From Candidula unifasciata (Eukaryota > Mollusca > Gastropoda > Stylommatophora > Geomitridae), in contig CAJHNH020008448.1 of assembly GCA_905116865.2 (NCBI GenBank), forward strand, positions 84,501 to 148,500: a DNA stretch of 64,000 nucleotides. The letters run 5' to 3'. Below, one piece after another: positions 47,471-58,639 of this stretch (the stretch's first letter is position 1; each line of letters begins with the position of its first letter). Made by a program: the position numbers and the translations under genes. Below the pieces are notes generated by a model that saw only the letters and a program-made list of their open reading frames with translations, ran no database searches and had not been told where the DNA came from.

Positions 47471-47474
47471 CACA

Positions 47475-48335
47475 TGTTGGGAGGGGAAAAAACATAATTA
47501 TGCAACGGTTATTCTTACTGAGGTACTTTGCATATCAATATTTTTTAACATGATATCATATTTGTTTGGTTTTAAATTTCAAGATTAATTTGTCAAAAAA
47601 CATATTTGAAACGTTAAATATAATTCATTAATAAATATGGTGCAAAAAACAAACAGATTGATAGGCAAATGGGAGGAGCTTTGACATACCTTGAACGAGA
47701 CAAGTTTAGGAGGAGAAATAGGAGGAGCTAACTCTGCTAGAGAAAAGTTTAATACAACGGGGAGTCTAGAATTCACTTCAGACTTCAGCCAACAAGCCAG
47801 GAACTAAGAGCTGCACTAAAAAGTGCTTGAAATAGTCGTTGTGAGGATTCATCTGTCTGTTAGGGAGCTGTTTAACCATTCATATTTCTTGAATGTTTGT
47901 ATTAACATGTTTTTCAGTGTATGGTTTCAAGTTTATCAAATAAGACTTGAATACTTAAATTTACCATAATGAAATTATAAGGTTTTAAACATCCACATGT
48001 GCACTGTTAGTGGGGATATGATGCCCACATGTACAGCCAGGTGGTGATGGCTTTGCTAGCACAACATATACTAAATTTAAGGGACTGACCACCCAGGGGG
48101 AAAACCATGAGAGTATATAATTAACTGTACCTGAAAATATAATATTTAGGACAGCCAGCACATGTAAAGTTTTGGGTTTTCAGCACATAACCTCATACCA
48201 CATGTCCATGTCAAAACATGTCAGCCAGGACATGAGAGGGAAGGCAGGCTATGTGGACATCAGTGTGAGACATAAGACCTTCAGACTAGACTGGAGAGAA
48301 TGTGAATATGAGGAGGGGCGAAATATGTTTTATAC
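47475..48335. other. Intron between exons 5 and 6, no recognised feature
   Basis: AT-rich noncoding; only weak frames. Confidence 0.4.
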
Positions 48336-48339
48336 GAAT

Positions 48340-49095
48340 ATACTTGCTGTTTGTAAGAAACCTGGGCTTACACATGGGTATTTGTTTTCACTTTCCAGTT
48401 CCCAAATGCAGCAGAGACCAGTCAGCATCTATTCTGTGCAGACGGTCTGCAAGTAACAACCTCATTGAATTAAGAGGACGATAAGCTGAGAAAAGCTGCA
48501 GTCTCATCCTGAGAGCTGTTCCAGGTGTATAAGTTATGTTCAACTGAATTATCACCATCGTAACACCATCCTCACTCTACTAGCAAATGCTTGTACTGAA
48601 CTTATTGACTGACTCATTACCATCACTGAGTTGATATATTTATGATTGCAAGATCAATAACATTTATTTTTTTCTGGTTAGATTTATTCAAAAAAATCTT
48701 GTTAATGTTGTCATAAAATAGTTTGGTAAATTGTATACTTTGGTTCAAGTTTCTTTGTGTATACTAGTTTACCTCAGCTCACTTGTGTGTAAATAACTTG
48801 ATTGGGCTTTTGTTATAAATTAATACCAGGAGAGGAAAAAGTCAGAGTGGTAAACTTATCTGAATATTATCTCACCGAATTCATCTTGATATCTAACTAT
48901 CCCTTTTCCTACTCCTGTGGATACAAGTACAGCTACTTTCTTTTTATTGTGCAAACAATTTGCTGTTTTCTTGGTTATCCAGGACTGTGTCTGGGATTAA
49001 TATAGCTCAGATATTAGTGCAGTTTCTTAAGTGGGTGTGCAGTGTTAGGATTCAAACCCACACACTCAATAAATAAGTGGATATTATCACATTGG
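48340..49095 (+). repeat. LTR-like repeat family L, copy B
   Basis: About 700 bp aligns with 56250-56965, and a central part with 5395-5635. The right end is ACATTGGTTGGCGACAA, so an ...ACA end followed by TGG, as at the junction of an LTR with a primer-binding site. The left boundary is uncertain. No second LTR copy lies nearby downstream. Confidence 0.5.
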
Positions 49096-50200
49096 TTGGC
49101 GACAATTGGGGTCCTGCCCGCCAATAAAACCCAGCAAACCCTAAACAGGCAAAGTTTTAAACTTAATAGATTTAATTTGAACTCTTCTGCCACTACTTAG
49201 ACTAAATTATACTTAGAAATGTGTAACTGGAGAAGATTAAATTATAATAACTTTATAAAAGTTATTATTTGATGGCATCAAATGAGTTAACTGTATATCA
49301 TTGATCCTTTTATGAACACTGTTCATTTAATCAGTAGTGCTTAGTTAGAGTTGACGATTTAATTATTTATTTCCTTGCATATTTTATTTGATCTAGATTG
49401 TATAGCATTAAATGTTGACATCTTATCAATTATTTATCAATGCTTGTATTATTGCTATGCATTAGCTGGTATTGATTGATTGCATTATCTCAGTAACATT
49501 TTCTTTACTGATGTAGTCCATTTTCCTTGTCACTCTTCTAGTCATCCTGTAACTCTACACTTCTCTAGTTAGTCCTGGATGTGATCATAGTTTTACTTGC
49601 TAGGAAAATGAGCAATCTATACAATATGGACCATTGGCTTAGATTCTTAGAAAACTCCAGGATTTGTATGCACAAAGGGGCTATGCAGGAGTAGAATTAG
49701 AAGCATCTGTTCAGAACAAAAGGGGACGCGTGGGACGCTCTCTTTGCTCTTCGCAGATAAGAAAGAAAATGCCAGAAAGAGGCAGCTCTGAGTGGAAGCA
49801 GCTCTAAAAGCCGGAGACTTATGCTAAAGGAGTCTGATAAAAAATGGCTACTTGGGCAGGCAGAAACAAAGAGACAAGAGCAAGCAGAAAACATTAGCGT
49901 GGAGGAAACTGTGAGTACATGCGAGGAAGAACCAATACCTCAAGCAGGAATGGTGGAGGCTCACTCTCTAAATGTTGAGGTGTGCACTCCTTTGCCGAAC
50001 TCTACAGCTAAGGAAGAAAACCTAAAAACTGAAGGACAGAATCTCACACCTCTTATTCCTACAGGGAAAAGAGGGAACAAGAAGAAATCTTCTGTAGGGA
50101 TGATCGGATCTACATTACTGGAATCCTTCACTTCCATTTTTAGGCCTAAAAGGAAAGGAGGAAACACGAAGCAGAAATCTTCTTAAAGGACCAGATCTAC
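49096..50200 (+). mobile_element. Possible LTR-retrotransposon leader and gag remnant
   Basis: TGGCGACAATTGGGGTCC directly after the LTR-like repeat could be a primer-binding site. Further on, a frame at 49821-50186 (121 codons) is very Glu/Lys-rich with a Pro/Thr middle and a basic C terminus (K-R-K-G-G). That suits a gag-like or other low-complexity protein. No protease, RT or zinc knuckle is present. The assignment rests on position and composition only. Confidence 0.3.
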
Positions 50201-51027
50201 ATTGCTGGAACCCCTTACTCCTATTAGTTCAGAGGAGCAAAATGAGAGAATTCTTTGAGAGAAACTGCATGAGCTCATGCTCTTTAATAATAAAGATTGT
50301 GTGTGTGTGTGCTCCATGAGTGGTCGGGCTGGTTTGTTCTTTAGCAGATTTACCTGTCACCCGCCTGCAGCGCAGCCATAGATTAAAACCCTAGACAAGC
50401 AGGTTCTACACAGTAAGGCTTTAGGAAATACTGCAACATATTGGTGATTATCCCACAAAGATGAAATGCCATCTTGTGGAAGGAAAAATGTGCCACTCTC
50501 TGGGTTGCAATATTTCAGGCCACATGCACCTGGAAATTGTGCAGAAAGTGTCGTTATCAGCAGTGTTCCATTTTGGGAACTTTGAAACATGCAAAAGGAT
50601 GAACAAACTCATCACCCAAGCCACCCGAGAAGCGCAAGACAAATACAGAAAACTACAATACTGAGCTACAACCTGGTATCAGTGAAATGACAAGAGAAGA
50701 AAAAGAAGAAGAAAGAATTTCAGAATAAATTAAAGAAATTTGTCTTACTAATGCCTTCAGTTCATAGATAAAACATTGTGACTTTGGCAGGCTGACTTTA
50801 CATTTCCACTGTGGAAACCAGCGGAGGCACCTAAAATACATACTTAAGGGGCTAAAAGCCTGGTATAACATATACTGTGCTACGGAGTGTTAAGGTTAGT
50901 CAAGTTTCTTCAGTAAACATCAGATCCCACCATGTGTTGGTGATATACTTCGACATTTGCAAATCAAACATAGTGCACTACTTGGGATTGAAAGAGTTAA
51001 AAATATAGTTGACCATTTTAGACTGAC

Positions 51028-51180
51028 CTTGGCTTGTTTGACAAGTTTATCATATCTGTTTAATACAAGAGATATTTGTGCTTCAATGTTGCCATTCTGG
51101 CTGGCCTGCTTCATATGTTGGGCCTTCTTATTCAGGCTGCCAATCATGCTCTGCTGGCTTGAAATGTTCAGCTTTAATAC
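51028..51180 (-). CDS. SYNE1: Nesprin-like exon 5, class A (51 aa)
   Basis: 153 nt, phase 0, with Ala20 and Arg42-Tyr43. The acceptor follows a pyrimidine tract ending CCCCAG; the donor is GTCAGTC. The exon ends Lys-Gln-Ala-Lys, as does class-A exon 13. Confidence 0.9.
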
Positions 51181-51539
51181 CTGGGGAAAAAAACAGTTTC
51201 CACATAAGCAACTGTGGAAGTAACTCCAGGAGAGACACAGGAAAATGCTATGTTTGAACATCTACTATTTAATGGTAACTTATGATGGATGACTGGCTCT
51301 CTTTCTTGTCTACTTTCTTACCTAGATAATGCTGACAATGATCAAGTAGCTGTTTAGCTGAGACTGTTTTAACCCTAGCAAATGAAGCCAGATATATTTC
51401 TACGTTTGTTTTGACTGTCATAGGAGGATCAGGCTCCATGGCTGAAGTTATCAATTTGAAACCAAGTGACAGCACCACTTTTACACAATGTGATATAGCT
51501 TCAAAGAAACTTGTTGAGTGTTGAATTAAGAGTCGATAT

Positions 51540-52260
51540 CACAGCACTAAAGACACCCTCAAAAGCGCTCCGTCCCTATCTTCAGCAGCAAGCGAAGAGT
51601 TCCAATTCTGATAGCACCAATAACTGTTTGATTGTATATTGGTCACGCCTTTCCTCTGAGTGTTGATCCCCTTGCAACTCCTCACAGCGCTATTCTCCCC
51701 AGACCGTAATGATCTATCTGTTCCTAGGCACTGTTTAATCGCTCCCGAAGGGCCCTTACAACATCTAGCTTGTCATACATCAGTTCACCACCAAGCGGTA
51801 CAGAACCGGCCAGTCTATCTGCCTGCTCTTTCAGAACTTTGAGCCTATCAGCATTAGTAGGCAGTGCAAGTACATATCTCATACATACTATCAGGATATC
51901 TCTTGTACATCCCAGAATTACCCGCATGGCTTCCTTCTGTATGCGTTTAAGTTTCATCAGCTGACTCTTAGATATGGTAAGCATTCCAAGTCCATAATCT
52001 ATCACCGACAGGATCACATGCTGGAACATTGTGAACAGCATTCTTTGTTCCTTGTCCACTGCTGCCATAATCTTGAGAGAATTAAGTCCTTTTTTGGCAT
52101 TTCACTGCAACTGCCTCCACATGATCCCTGAAGGACAGGCTTCTATAAAAAATGATACCCAGGTACCTGAGTTTGCTTTCTCTTTTGATGTTATTGTCAT
52201 TAATTGTGAGACTTGGAACATTTGAATAAAGAAACTTGTAAAGGAGAACAAGTGATAGGA
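51540..52260 (-). mobile_element. RNase H LINE with a different internal deletion
   Basis: The frame at 51724-52068 runs M-A-A-V-D-K-E-Q-R-M-L-F through V-I-L-G-C-T-R-D and L-P-T-N-A-D-R-L-K-V-L-K, then jumps in frame to E-Q-A-D-R-L-A-G-S, the end of RNase H. The whole RNase H catalytic part is missing. Upstream (52082-52260) is the L-R-Y-L-G-I-I-F thumb, and downstream the C terminus (G-T-L-R-L-L-L-K). It lies only some 190 bp from exon 4. Confidence 0.8.
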
Positions 52261-52444
52261 AAGCAGCTGGAAACTTTCCTAACTGCACTGTCAACTAGTA
52301 TGTATTAAATCCTTAGTATTTCACTCCTTTCTATTAGTATCCCGATTAACTTATATTTTTAGATTACCATTAACTTTATTATTTTAATCTCACCATCATG
52401 AATTCTGGCACTAAAGAAGGATTTGTGGAATTAGAATTACTTAC

Positions 52445-52771
52445 TTTTATCCTGTCTAGTTGCAGCTGTTTTTCTTGTAATGTGTTCTGCAGTGCTGATT
52501 CTAATGAAACCTGCTCTTCAAGCTCCTCAAGCCATCTCTGCAGCTGTTCAAGACTGTCATCATACTCAGCCCACTGAGCAAGGGTCTCATCCAAGTGAAA
52601 TTTAGCATCTGTAAGGCTCACAGAGAGTTTTTCATAGTCATGCTGTAGAGCCTGCATATCCCGATTGAGAACATCTCGACCTAACACAGATGTGTTTGGT
52701 AGAACAATCTGCACACTGCCCAAAGACTTTTGCAACAATTGTAAACCTTCTTCTTTCTCCATCAGCAATTT
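52445..52771 (-). CDS. SYNE1: Nesprin-like exon 4, fused classes C+D (109 aa)
   Basis: 327 nt in one exon, the longest in the window. It carries the class-C turn (P25, T27, G31) and the class-D signature (W67, W80) without the intron that separates these halves in the other modules. The acceptor follows TTGTCTAATCAG and the donor is GTAAGTAA. A full spectrin repeat boundary lies inside it. The exon is strongly acidic and Leu-rich, as expected for coiled-coil rods. Confidence 0.92.
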
Positions 52772-52774
52772 CTG

Positions 52775-54245
52775 ATTAGACAAGGAAAACTTATCAATAG
52801 TGTATCCTTTTGGAAAAAAAAAACATTTACATGCTTGTAAATCTTGCAAATTGTTCTCAATTTCAGTATTTAAAAAATGCTTTTTTTTCTTGACTAACTG
52901 GTCTTCTTAATCATTCATGTTAAATGCATTTAAATACACAGAATATGAATCTTACATCATTTCTAGAATCATTTATGGTAAATTATTATATAATAATTTT
53001 GGCATCGGTCACAAAAGTAGTTAACTAAATGATTTTAACAAAAATTGTAACAATAGATTGGACGATTTGTTGTTTGGCATATTTCGCTGTATCTCGTCAG
53101 GTGCATACTACAGTAACAATTAAACAAATAAAGCAAATAAGTGAATCATTTACAACTGAAGTCGAAATTCATTTACATCCAAAGGCGACTGCATGTTTTA
53201 CTAGGGCAACTGCAATGTCAGAACTATGTCTTTCTGTTGAGAAAGTTCAGGACTAAATTAAATGTTTGCTTTGTTATTTTATATGAAACTGAAATTAGAA
53301 CAGTAATGTTTTATGCACATTTACAGTCCATTTTCAAAAGACTGCTGTACAATATTTTCCTTAGCCAGTTAAATATAATAGGTGGAGAATCTAAGGTTTG
53401 CAAACAAATTAAATAATTTATAAAGAAATAATGAAATGACCTCGCGAGCATACACACACGCACGCACGTGAAGGATGTGATAGTCACCCACATTTGCATC
53501 CAAAGGATTTTTTCAAACAATACCAAACTATGGTGAAGTTGCACTGAAATGACTGCAGCAAATGTCTGTATATATCTTTACAAAGTAAATATTTTGTGTT
53601 TCATTGTAAATTTTCAGCCATTTTTTCTTTGCACTTTTGTATAAGCTAACCCAGAAACTTATCAGAACTTCTGAATTTGTGTTGTTCTCAAATTTCAATA
53701 TTCACTGCTTTTGTGGCTGCAAAAGCATGTTAAGTGAAGATTTTTGGATGGGTAAAATGGTGTCTTTGTAAAGGTAATAACTGCTGAATTCCCTTTTTTT
53801 TTTCTTCCTAATAACTATAAAAGCATGAAACACGTTGTTATCATCAGATTCAAAATGTACATTGATTCTTCTTTAAAAATATTTATAATTTTGTAGGGAT
53901 TAGAAATATATTACATTCTCTATTGCCTTTTATTTAACACCATTCCTCTGCCATTTTTGTAAAGGGAAATTATTGCGAGCCATGTCTGTCAAAATGCATG
54001 GGTCTAAAGGAGCTCATTAGTATTTCCAGTGGATGTTCACATCCAACACTCTGAACTAATAATAAATATTAATTATAAACATGACCACTGGTTACTAAAG
54101 ATCCAAGAATAAAATAGGTAAAGGATCCTTCTCAATATCTTGAGGCATATATAATACATAGCACTAGCCTCACGTTACAAAAAAAAAAAAACCAGTTGGC
54201 ACTAAATACAGAGCTCAATGTTTTGAGAGGAAAAAACAGCTACTG
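52775..54245. other. Intron between exons 3 and 4, no recognised feature
   Basis: AT-rich noncoding; no motif in its frames. Confidence 0.4.
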
Positions 54246-54251
54246 ATTCAC

Positions 54252-54416
54252 CTCAACTGCGTCACGTCTGTGGTGTACTGTAGACTTGCCTCCGCTTATA
54301 TCAGCTACACTGGTCATTTTATTCTTCATCTGTCCAAGCCAAGTTCTACATTTATCAAATGACAGCACATAGACCTCATGATCAAGAACATACTGCTCCC
54401 AACTGTGGCACAGCTC
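54252..54416 (-). CDS. SYNE1: Nesprin-like exon 3, class B (55 aa)
   Basis: 165 nt, phase 0. The acceptor follows TTTCTTACAG and the donor is GTGAATC. Trp26-Leu is in the class-B position and the segment ends in a charged helix. It begins with a polar-aromatic stretch (Trp6) typical of a spectrin helix-A start. Confidence 0.88.
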
Positions 54417-54419
54417 CTG

Positions 54420-55675
54420 TAAGAAAGTAATCAAGCTATTTGCATGTTCCTAAAATCATGATTAGATCTAGAAAAAAGAATGTAGCTGCTTGTATGTATT
54501 CTTTATTACAGATAGGCTTAATAAAACTTTAAGTAACTTTAACCAGCAATAATTCTATTTACCAATTATTTGTTTTATATTAGTTAATACTGCACTGTTA
54601 TTGTCTCTCACTATGTGGAAGTAAGTTGTGTCTCACTAATCAGCTTGCAGGATTCAGGGAAGGGACATATTTTGGTCTGTAAAGAATTACTGTCACTGTA
54701 AGTGCTTAAGTTTCTTCCCAGAGATCAGATTCTCTGCACAGAGAATGAATTCTGTAGTAACAACTAAGAGCCGAATGTGTGAATACTAGAATTGACTATG
54801 CTTCAAAAATGGCCAATGATGGCTGCTGGATTACTATGAGAGAGTAGACTTGTGACAATGGGAAAACCATAACTACTATGCCAGGTCCCCAATTATCCAA
54901 CAAAACTGTAATATACTATCAAAAATTGTATATGCTAGTACAGTCAGTTTAATTCATTATGGATGCACACATTATTATTATGATGTATTGGTAATCAATG
55001 AATAACTACCATCTGTCCATAAACTTCTTCCAAGTATACAAACAGTCAGTTTCCTAAGAACAGCTGGCTTGACACGTGTTCAATCAATGGACTCGCCGCC
55101 TCTTCTACCATGTCTCTCTCAACTCTGAGCATCGGAATTCTAATGCACCAATTCATCTGGACAGCCCATTCATCCCCATAGAATTAAAAAGCATATGTGT
55201 GTGCTCTATTATACAAGAATAATTCTTGCACATGACCATTATATTTCACTAACTGAGTGCAGCTGAATCAAACTGCCCTTGGGTTCTCTGCCAGTGGTCA
55301 ACTTCGTGCAACCTTAACAACTGGCCTGCATTTTTTTTAGATTCACAGAGCAGAACTTGCCGCAACAAACTTTATGTGACCCAAGCATTTACATACATTT
55401 TGGTAAACTATGTCATGAATATTAATGTGCACACTTGCATACTTGACCTCTGGCACATTTGTTACTGTTGTGAGTTCGCACACAACAAAAATCACACAAG
55501 CTATAAGTATTCATTTGTGGGTTGTTGTTTTTTTTAAAGTGCTTGCTTTATAAAGAACAAATTATCACATTTCTAGATATTATTGATGCAATGATCCTCT
55601 TTTACACACTTATTAAAGATTATCTAGATTTCTAGTTAACTACCACAGTTATGGTGGATTATCTCATCTTTAGAT
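54420..55675. other. Intron sequence, no recognised feature
   Basis: AT-rich noncoding. Confidence 0.4.
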
Positions 55676-55679
55676 CCTT

Positions 55680-56010
55680 ACTTTGTTGAGCTGAATTAAG
55701 AGCTGATAATTCAGCACTGAGGATGTTTACACAAGCAAGTGCTGAGATCTGATTCTGATCGTACTAGTAGCAGTTTGACTGAAAATCTGTCTCACCTTTC
55801 CTCTGAGTGATAAATGTCAGTGAGATCCCCTAGTCACTTCCTGCTGCACAATTCTCTTTAGACCAAAATGATCTATTTGTGCTTCAGCACTGTCCACTCA
55901 CTATTTAATGACCTTGACCACATCAAACTTGTCATGGGTGTCGTGAGAACCCGTTTCAAGGTGACAATGATACCTAGAATAACATACCACTCCTCTGACC
56001 CTTTGGTTTT
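55680..56010 (-). pseudogene. RNase H LINE 3' remnant
   Basis: The plus-strand text around 55795-55935 (CTTTCCTCTGAGTG, then CCAAAATGATCTATTTGT, then ACATCAAACTTGTCATG) parallels 51650-51775, the 3' part of the minus-strand LINE there. Only a decayed stretch is left. Confidence 0.55.
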
Positions 56011-56249
56011 CCTTCTTGGCTACATCAAAAGTGACATCATTTTTTTCAGTGATGGCATACAGTAATATCCCTATAGGTATACTGATGCAGTTAGACAATT
56101 TCACTGTTTGTCAAGTTTACAATTTCCCTGCATGACAGCCCCCAGCAAATTCCTTGTCCAGAAATTGCTGTTAGCACCAACAACAGTGTATCTACATCTA
56201 TTTGTAGCTGCAAAGAGAGCTTATGCTGGTACACAGGAATAATTCCCTG

Positions 56250-56970
56250 TTTTATTTTTTTAACTCTACATATGTGCTTGTTTCTTTATCACAGTTCCAA
56301 CATTGGGCAGGGACTAGTCGACATCCATTCTCTGCAGACAACCTGAGTGTAACGACCTGCTTGAAGCAGCAAGGATGAAAAACTGGAAAAAGATATGCAG
56401 GGTCTCAAATTGGGAATTGACTGAGGTTTATTTTTGGTTTAAGTTATGTTTTCATCGTCTACTAGCCTATGCACGTACTAAACTCATTGACTAACTCATA
56501 ACCATCACTGAGCTGTAATTGCAAGATCAACATCATTCAATTTATTTTGTTTAAGGTATTAATAAAATCTTGTTCGTGTTTTTATAAAATAGTTGAGTAA
56601 ATTGTGTACTTAGGTTCAAGTGTCTTTGTGCTTATTAGTTTACCTCAGCTCACTTATTTGTAAATCACTTGATGGGGGCTTGTGTTATAATTTAATAAAA
56701 GGGGAGGAGAAAGTCGGAGGGGTTAACTTTGTATCTTGATACGATCTCATGGATTCATCCTGATATCTACTTTCATTTTATTGTACGAGCCACTTTTACT
56801 GCTTTCTTGGTTATCCAGGACTGTGTAGGAATCAGCATAGCTCAGATATTAGTCTAAGTTCTCATGTGGGTGTGCAGTGTTGGGATAAAAAACCTGACAA
56901 CTGAGGTGCTCGATAGGATTAAAACCCACACACTCACTATATAAGTGTATATCGATTTGGGTTGGCGACA
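56250..56970 (+). repeat. LTR-like repeat family L, copy C
   Basis: It aligns with copy B over about 700 bp and ends GGGTTGGCGACAA at the same point, after which the sequences diverge. Possibly a solo LTR, which normally arises by LTR-LTR recombination; TSDs were not identified. Confidence 0.5.
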
Positions 56971-57030
56971 AGGTAAACTTCAAAGGAGCACTGATGGAAA
57001 AACTATGGCTCCTCTTAGGATTTAACTTGA

Positions 57031-57859
57031 AACAGTTCCATGGCAAGTAGGTGTGCTACCTACTATATTTCCATGATGCTAAAACAACAGTTCCATGGCA
57101 AGTAGGTGTGCTACCTACTATATTACCATGATGCTAAAACAACAGTTCCATGGCAAGTAGGTGTGCTACCTACTATACTACCATGATGCTAAAACAACAG
57201 TTCCATGGCAAGTAAGTGTGCTACCTACTATATTACCATGATGCTAAAACAACAGTTCCATGGCAAGTAGGTGTGCTACCTACTATATTACCATGATGCT
57301 AAAACAACAGTTCCATGGCAAGTAGGTGTGCTACCTACTATATTACCATGATGCTAAAACAACAGTTCCATGGCAAGTAGGTGTGCTACCTACTATACTA
57401 CCATGATGCTAAAACAACAGTTCCATGGCAAGTAGGTGTGCTACCTACTATATTACCATGATGCTAAAACAACAGTTCCATGGCAAGTAAGTGTGCTACC
57501 TACTATACTACCATGATGCTAAAACAACAGTTCCATGGCAAGTAGGTGTGCTACCTACTATATTACCATGATGCTAAAACAACAGTTCCATGGCAAGTAA
57601 GTGTGCTACCTACTATATTACCATGATGCTAAAACAACAGTTCCATGGCAAGTAGGTGTGCTACCTACTATATTACCATGATGCTAAAACAACAGTTCCA
57701 TGGCAAGTAAGTGTGCTACCTACTATACTACCATGATGCTAAAACAACAGTTCCATGGCAAGTAAGTGTGCTACCTACTATATTACCATGATGCTAAAAC
57801 AACAGTTCCATGGCAAGTAGGTGTGCTACCTACTATATTACCATGATGCTAAAACAACA
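57031..57859. repeat. 55 bp minisatellite, 15 copies
   Basis: The unit opens AACAGTTCCATGGCAAGTAG and ends CCATGATGCTAAAAC, with very few differences (TAGGTG/TAAGTG, TATATTA/TATACTA). Units with AGTAGGT-GTGCT-ACCTACT can form a 7 bp stem. The array ends 14 nt from the donor of exon 2. Near identity between units shows recent expansion. Confidence 0.97.
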
Positions 57860-57873
57860 TCAATCTTACCAAC

Positions 57874-58026
57874 CTGAATGCTGTGTACAATTGTCTTGTA
57901 TCTAGCAGTGAGCTGAGATGCCTGATCCATGACCAGATAATCTGTGCTGACTTTCATCAGTACCTGAGCTGCATTATTTAATGAACTGAACTCATTTTGG
58001 TGGTTGACTATTTCATCCCGGTAAAT
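57874..58026 (-). CDS. SYNE1: Nesprin-like exon 2, class A (51 aa)
   Basis: 153 nt, phase 0 at both ends, with Ala20 and Arg42-Tyr43 as in every class-A exon. The donor context is CAG then GTTGGTAAGA. The first GT keeps the frame and the class length; a stronger-looking GTAAGA lies 4 nt further and would break the frame. A 55 bp minisatellite begins 14 nt inside the following intron. Confidence 0.85.
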
Positions 58027-58029
58027 CTA

Positions 58030-58635
58030 TAAAAATAGTAGTCATACAATATAAATAATATGATTTATATATTAGAAATACAATTATTTTGATAACTACT
58101 ATAAGGGGAAAATCTGGATAATTTAAGATACAGATGAATCAGAAAAACAGAAACAGATAACTTATTTTAAAATAGATCCTGCTGACCCCTTTGCCCCCAA
58201 AGAACAGAAATACCAGTTGTGCAACCCTTAACCAATCCCTGAAAAACCGGTATTTAGTTTCCATTGTACTAGCTATTTCCCAAAAGGCATACTTATCGCT
58301 CTTGGTACTGCATGAAGCTGAGCTACGTTTAGGTGGACTAGATATTATATGTGCTAACAATAGCCATAGAGCATGGCGCTATGACTACCCATACTGTGAT
58401 TGAGTTACAGTCATGATGCGGTGATCGGGCTTGTATTGTTTCACAATGTTTCATGTTATGTAAGATGTAAACATTGCAATCTTATAGAGAAATGTGAAAG
58501 AAATTAGCTTTGTTAACTTACCAGAAATATATTTTTTAAAGTTCTTTCCAAGATTTACACAAATTGTGATTAGACAACAAAACCAACAAGGCTGCAAAAA
58601 TGGGGGTTAAGATAAAACTCTCGATGCTATGTTAG
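58030..58635. other. Intron sequence, no recognised feature
   Basis: Noncoding with weak frames upstream of exon 2. Confidence 0.4.
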
Positions 58636-58639
58636 GAAA

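Noticed and set aside
50960..51000. Third copy of the CTCTTTGA...-type TTAA element
   Set aside because: TTGGGATTGAAAGAG followed by TTAA resembles a right end, but no left end was found upstream, so it may be chance or a solo end.
57031..57859. CRISPR-like array or protein repeat
   Set aside because: Contiguous 55 bp units without spacers; 55 is not a multiple of three, so no repeat protein is coded.
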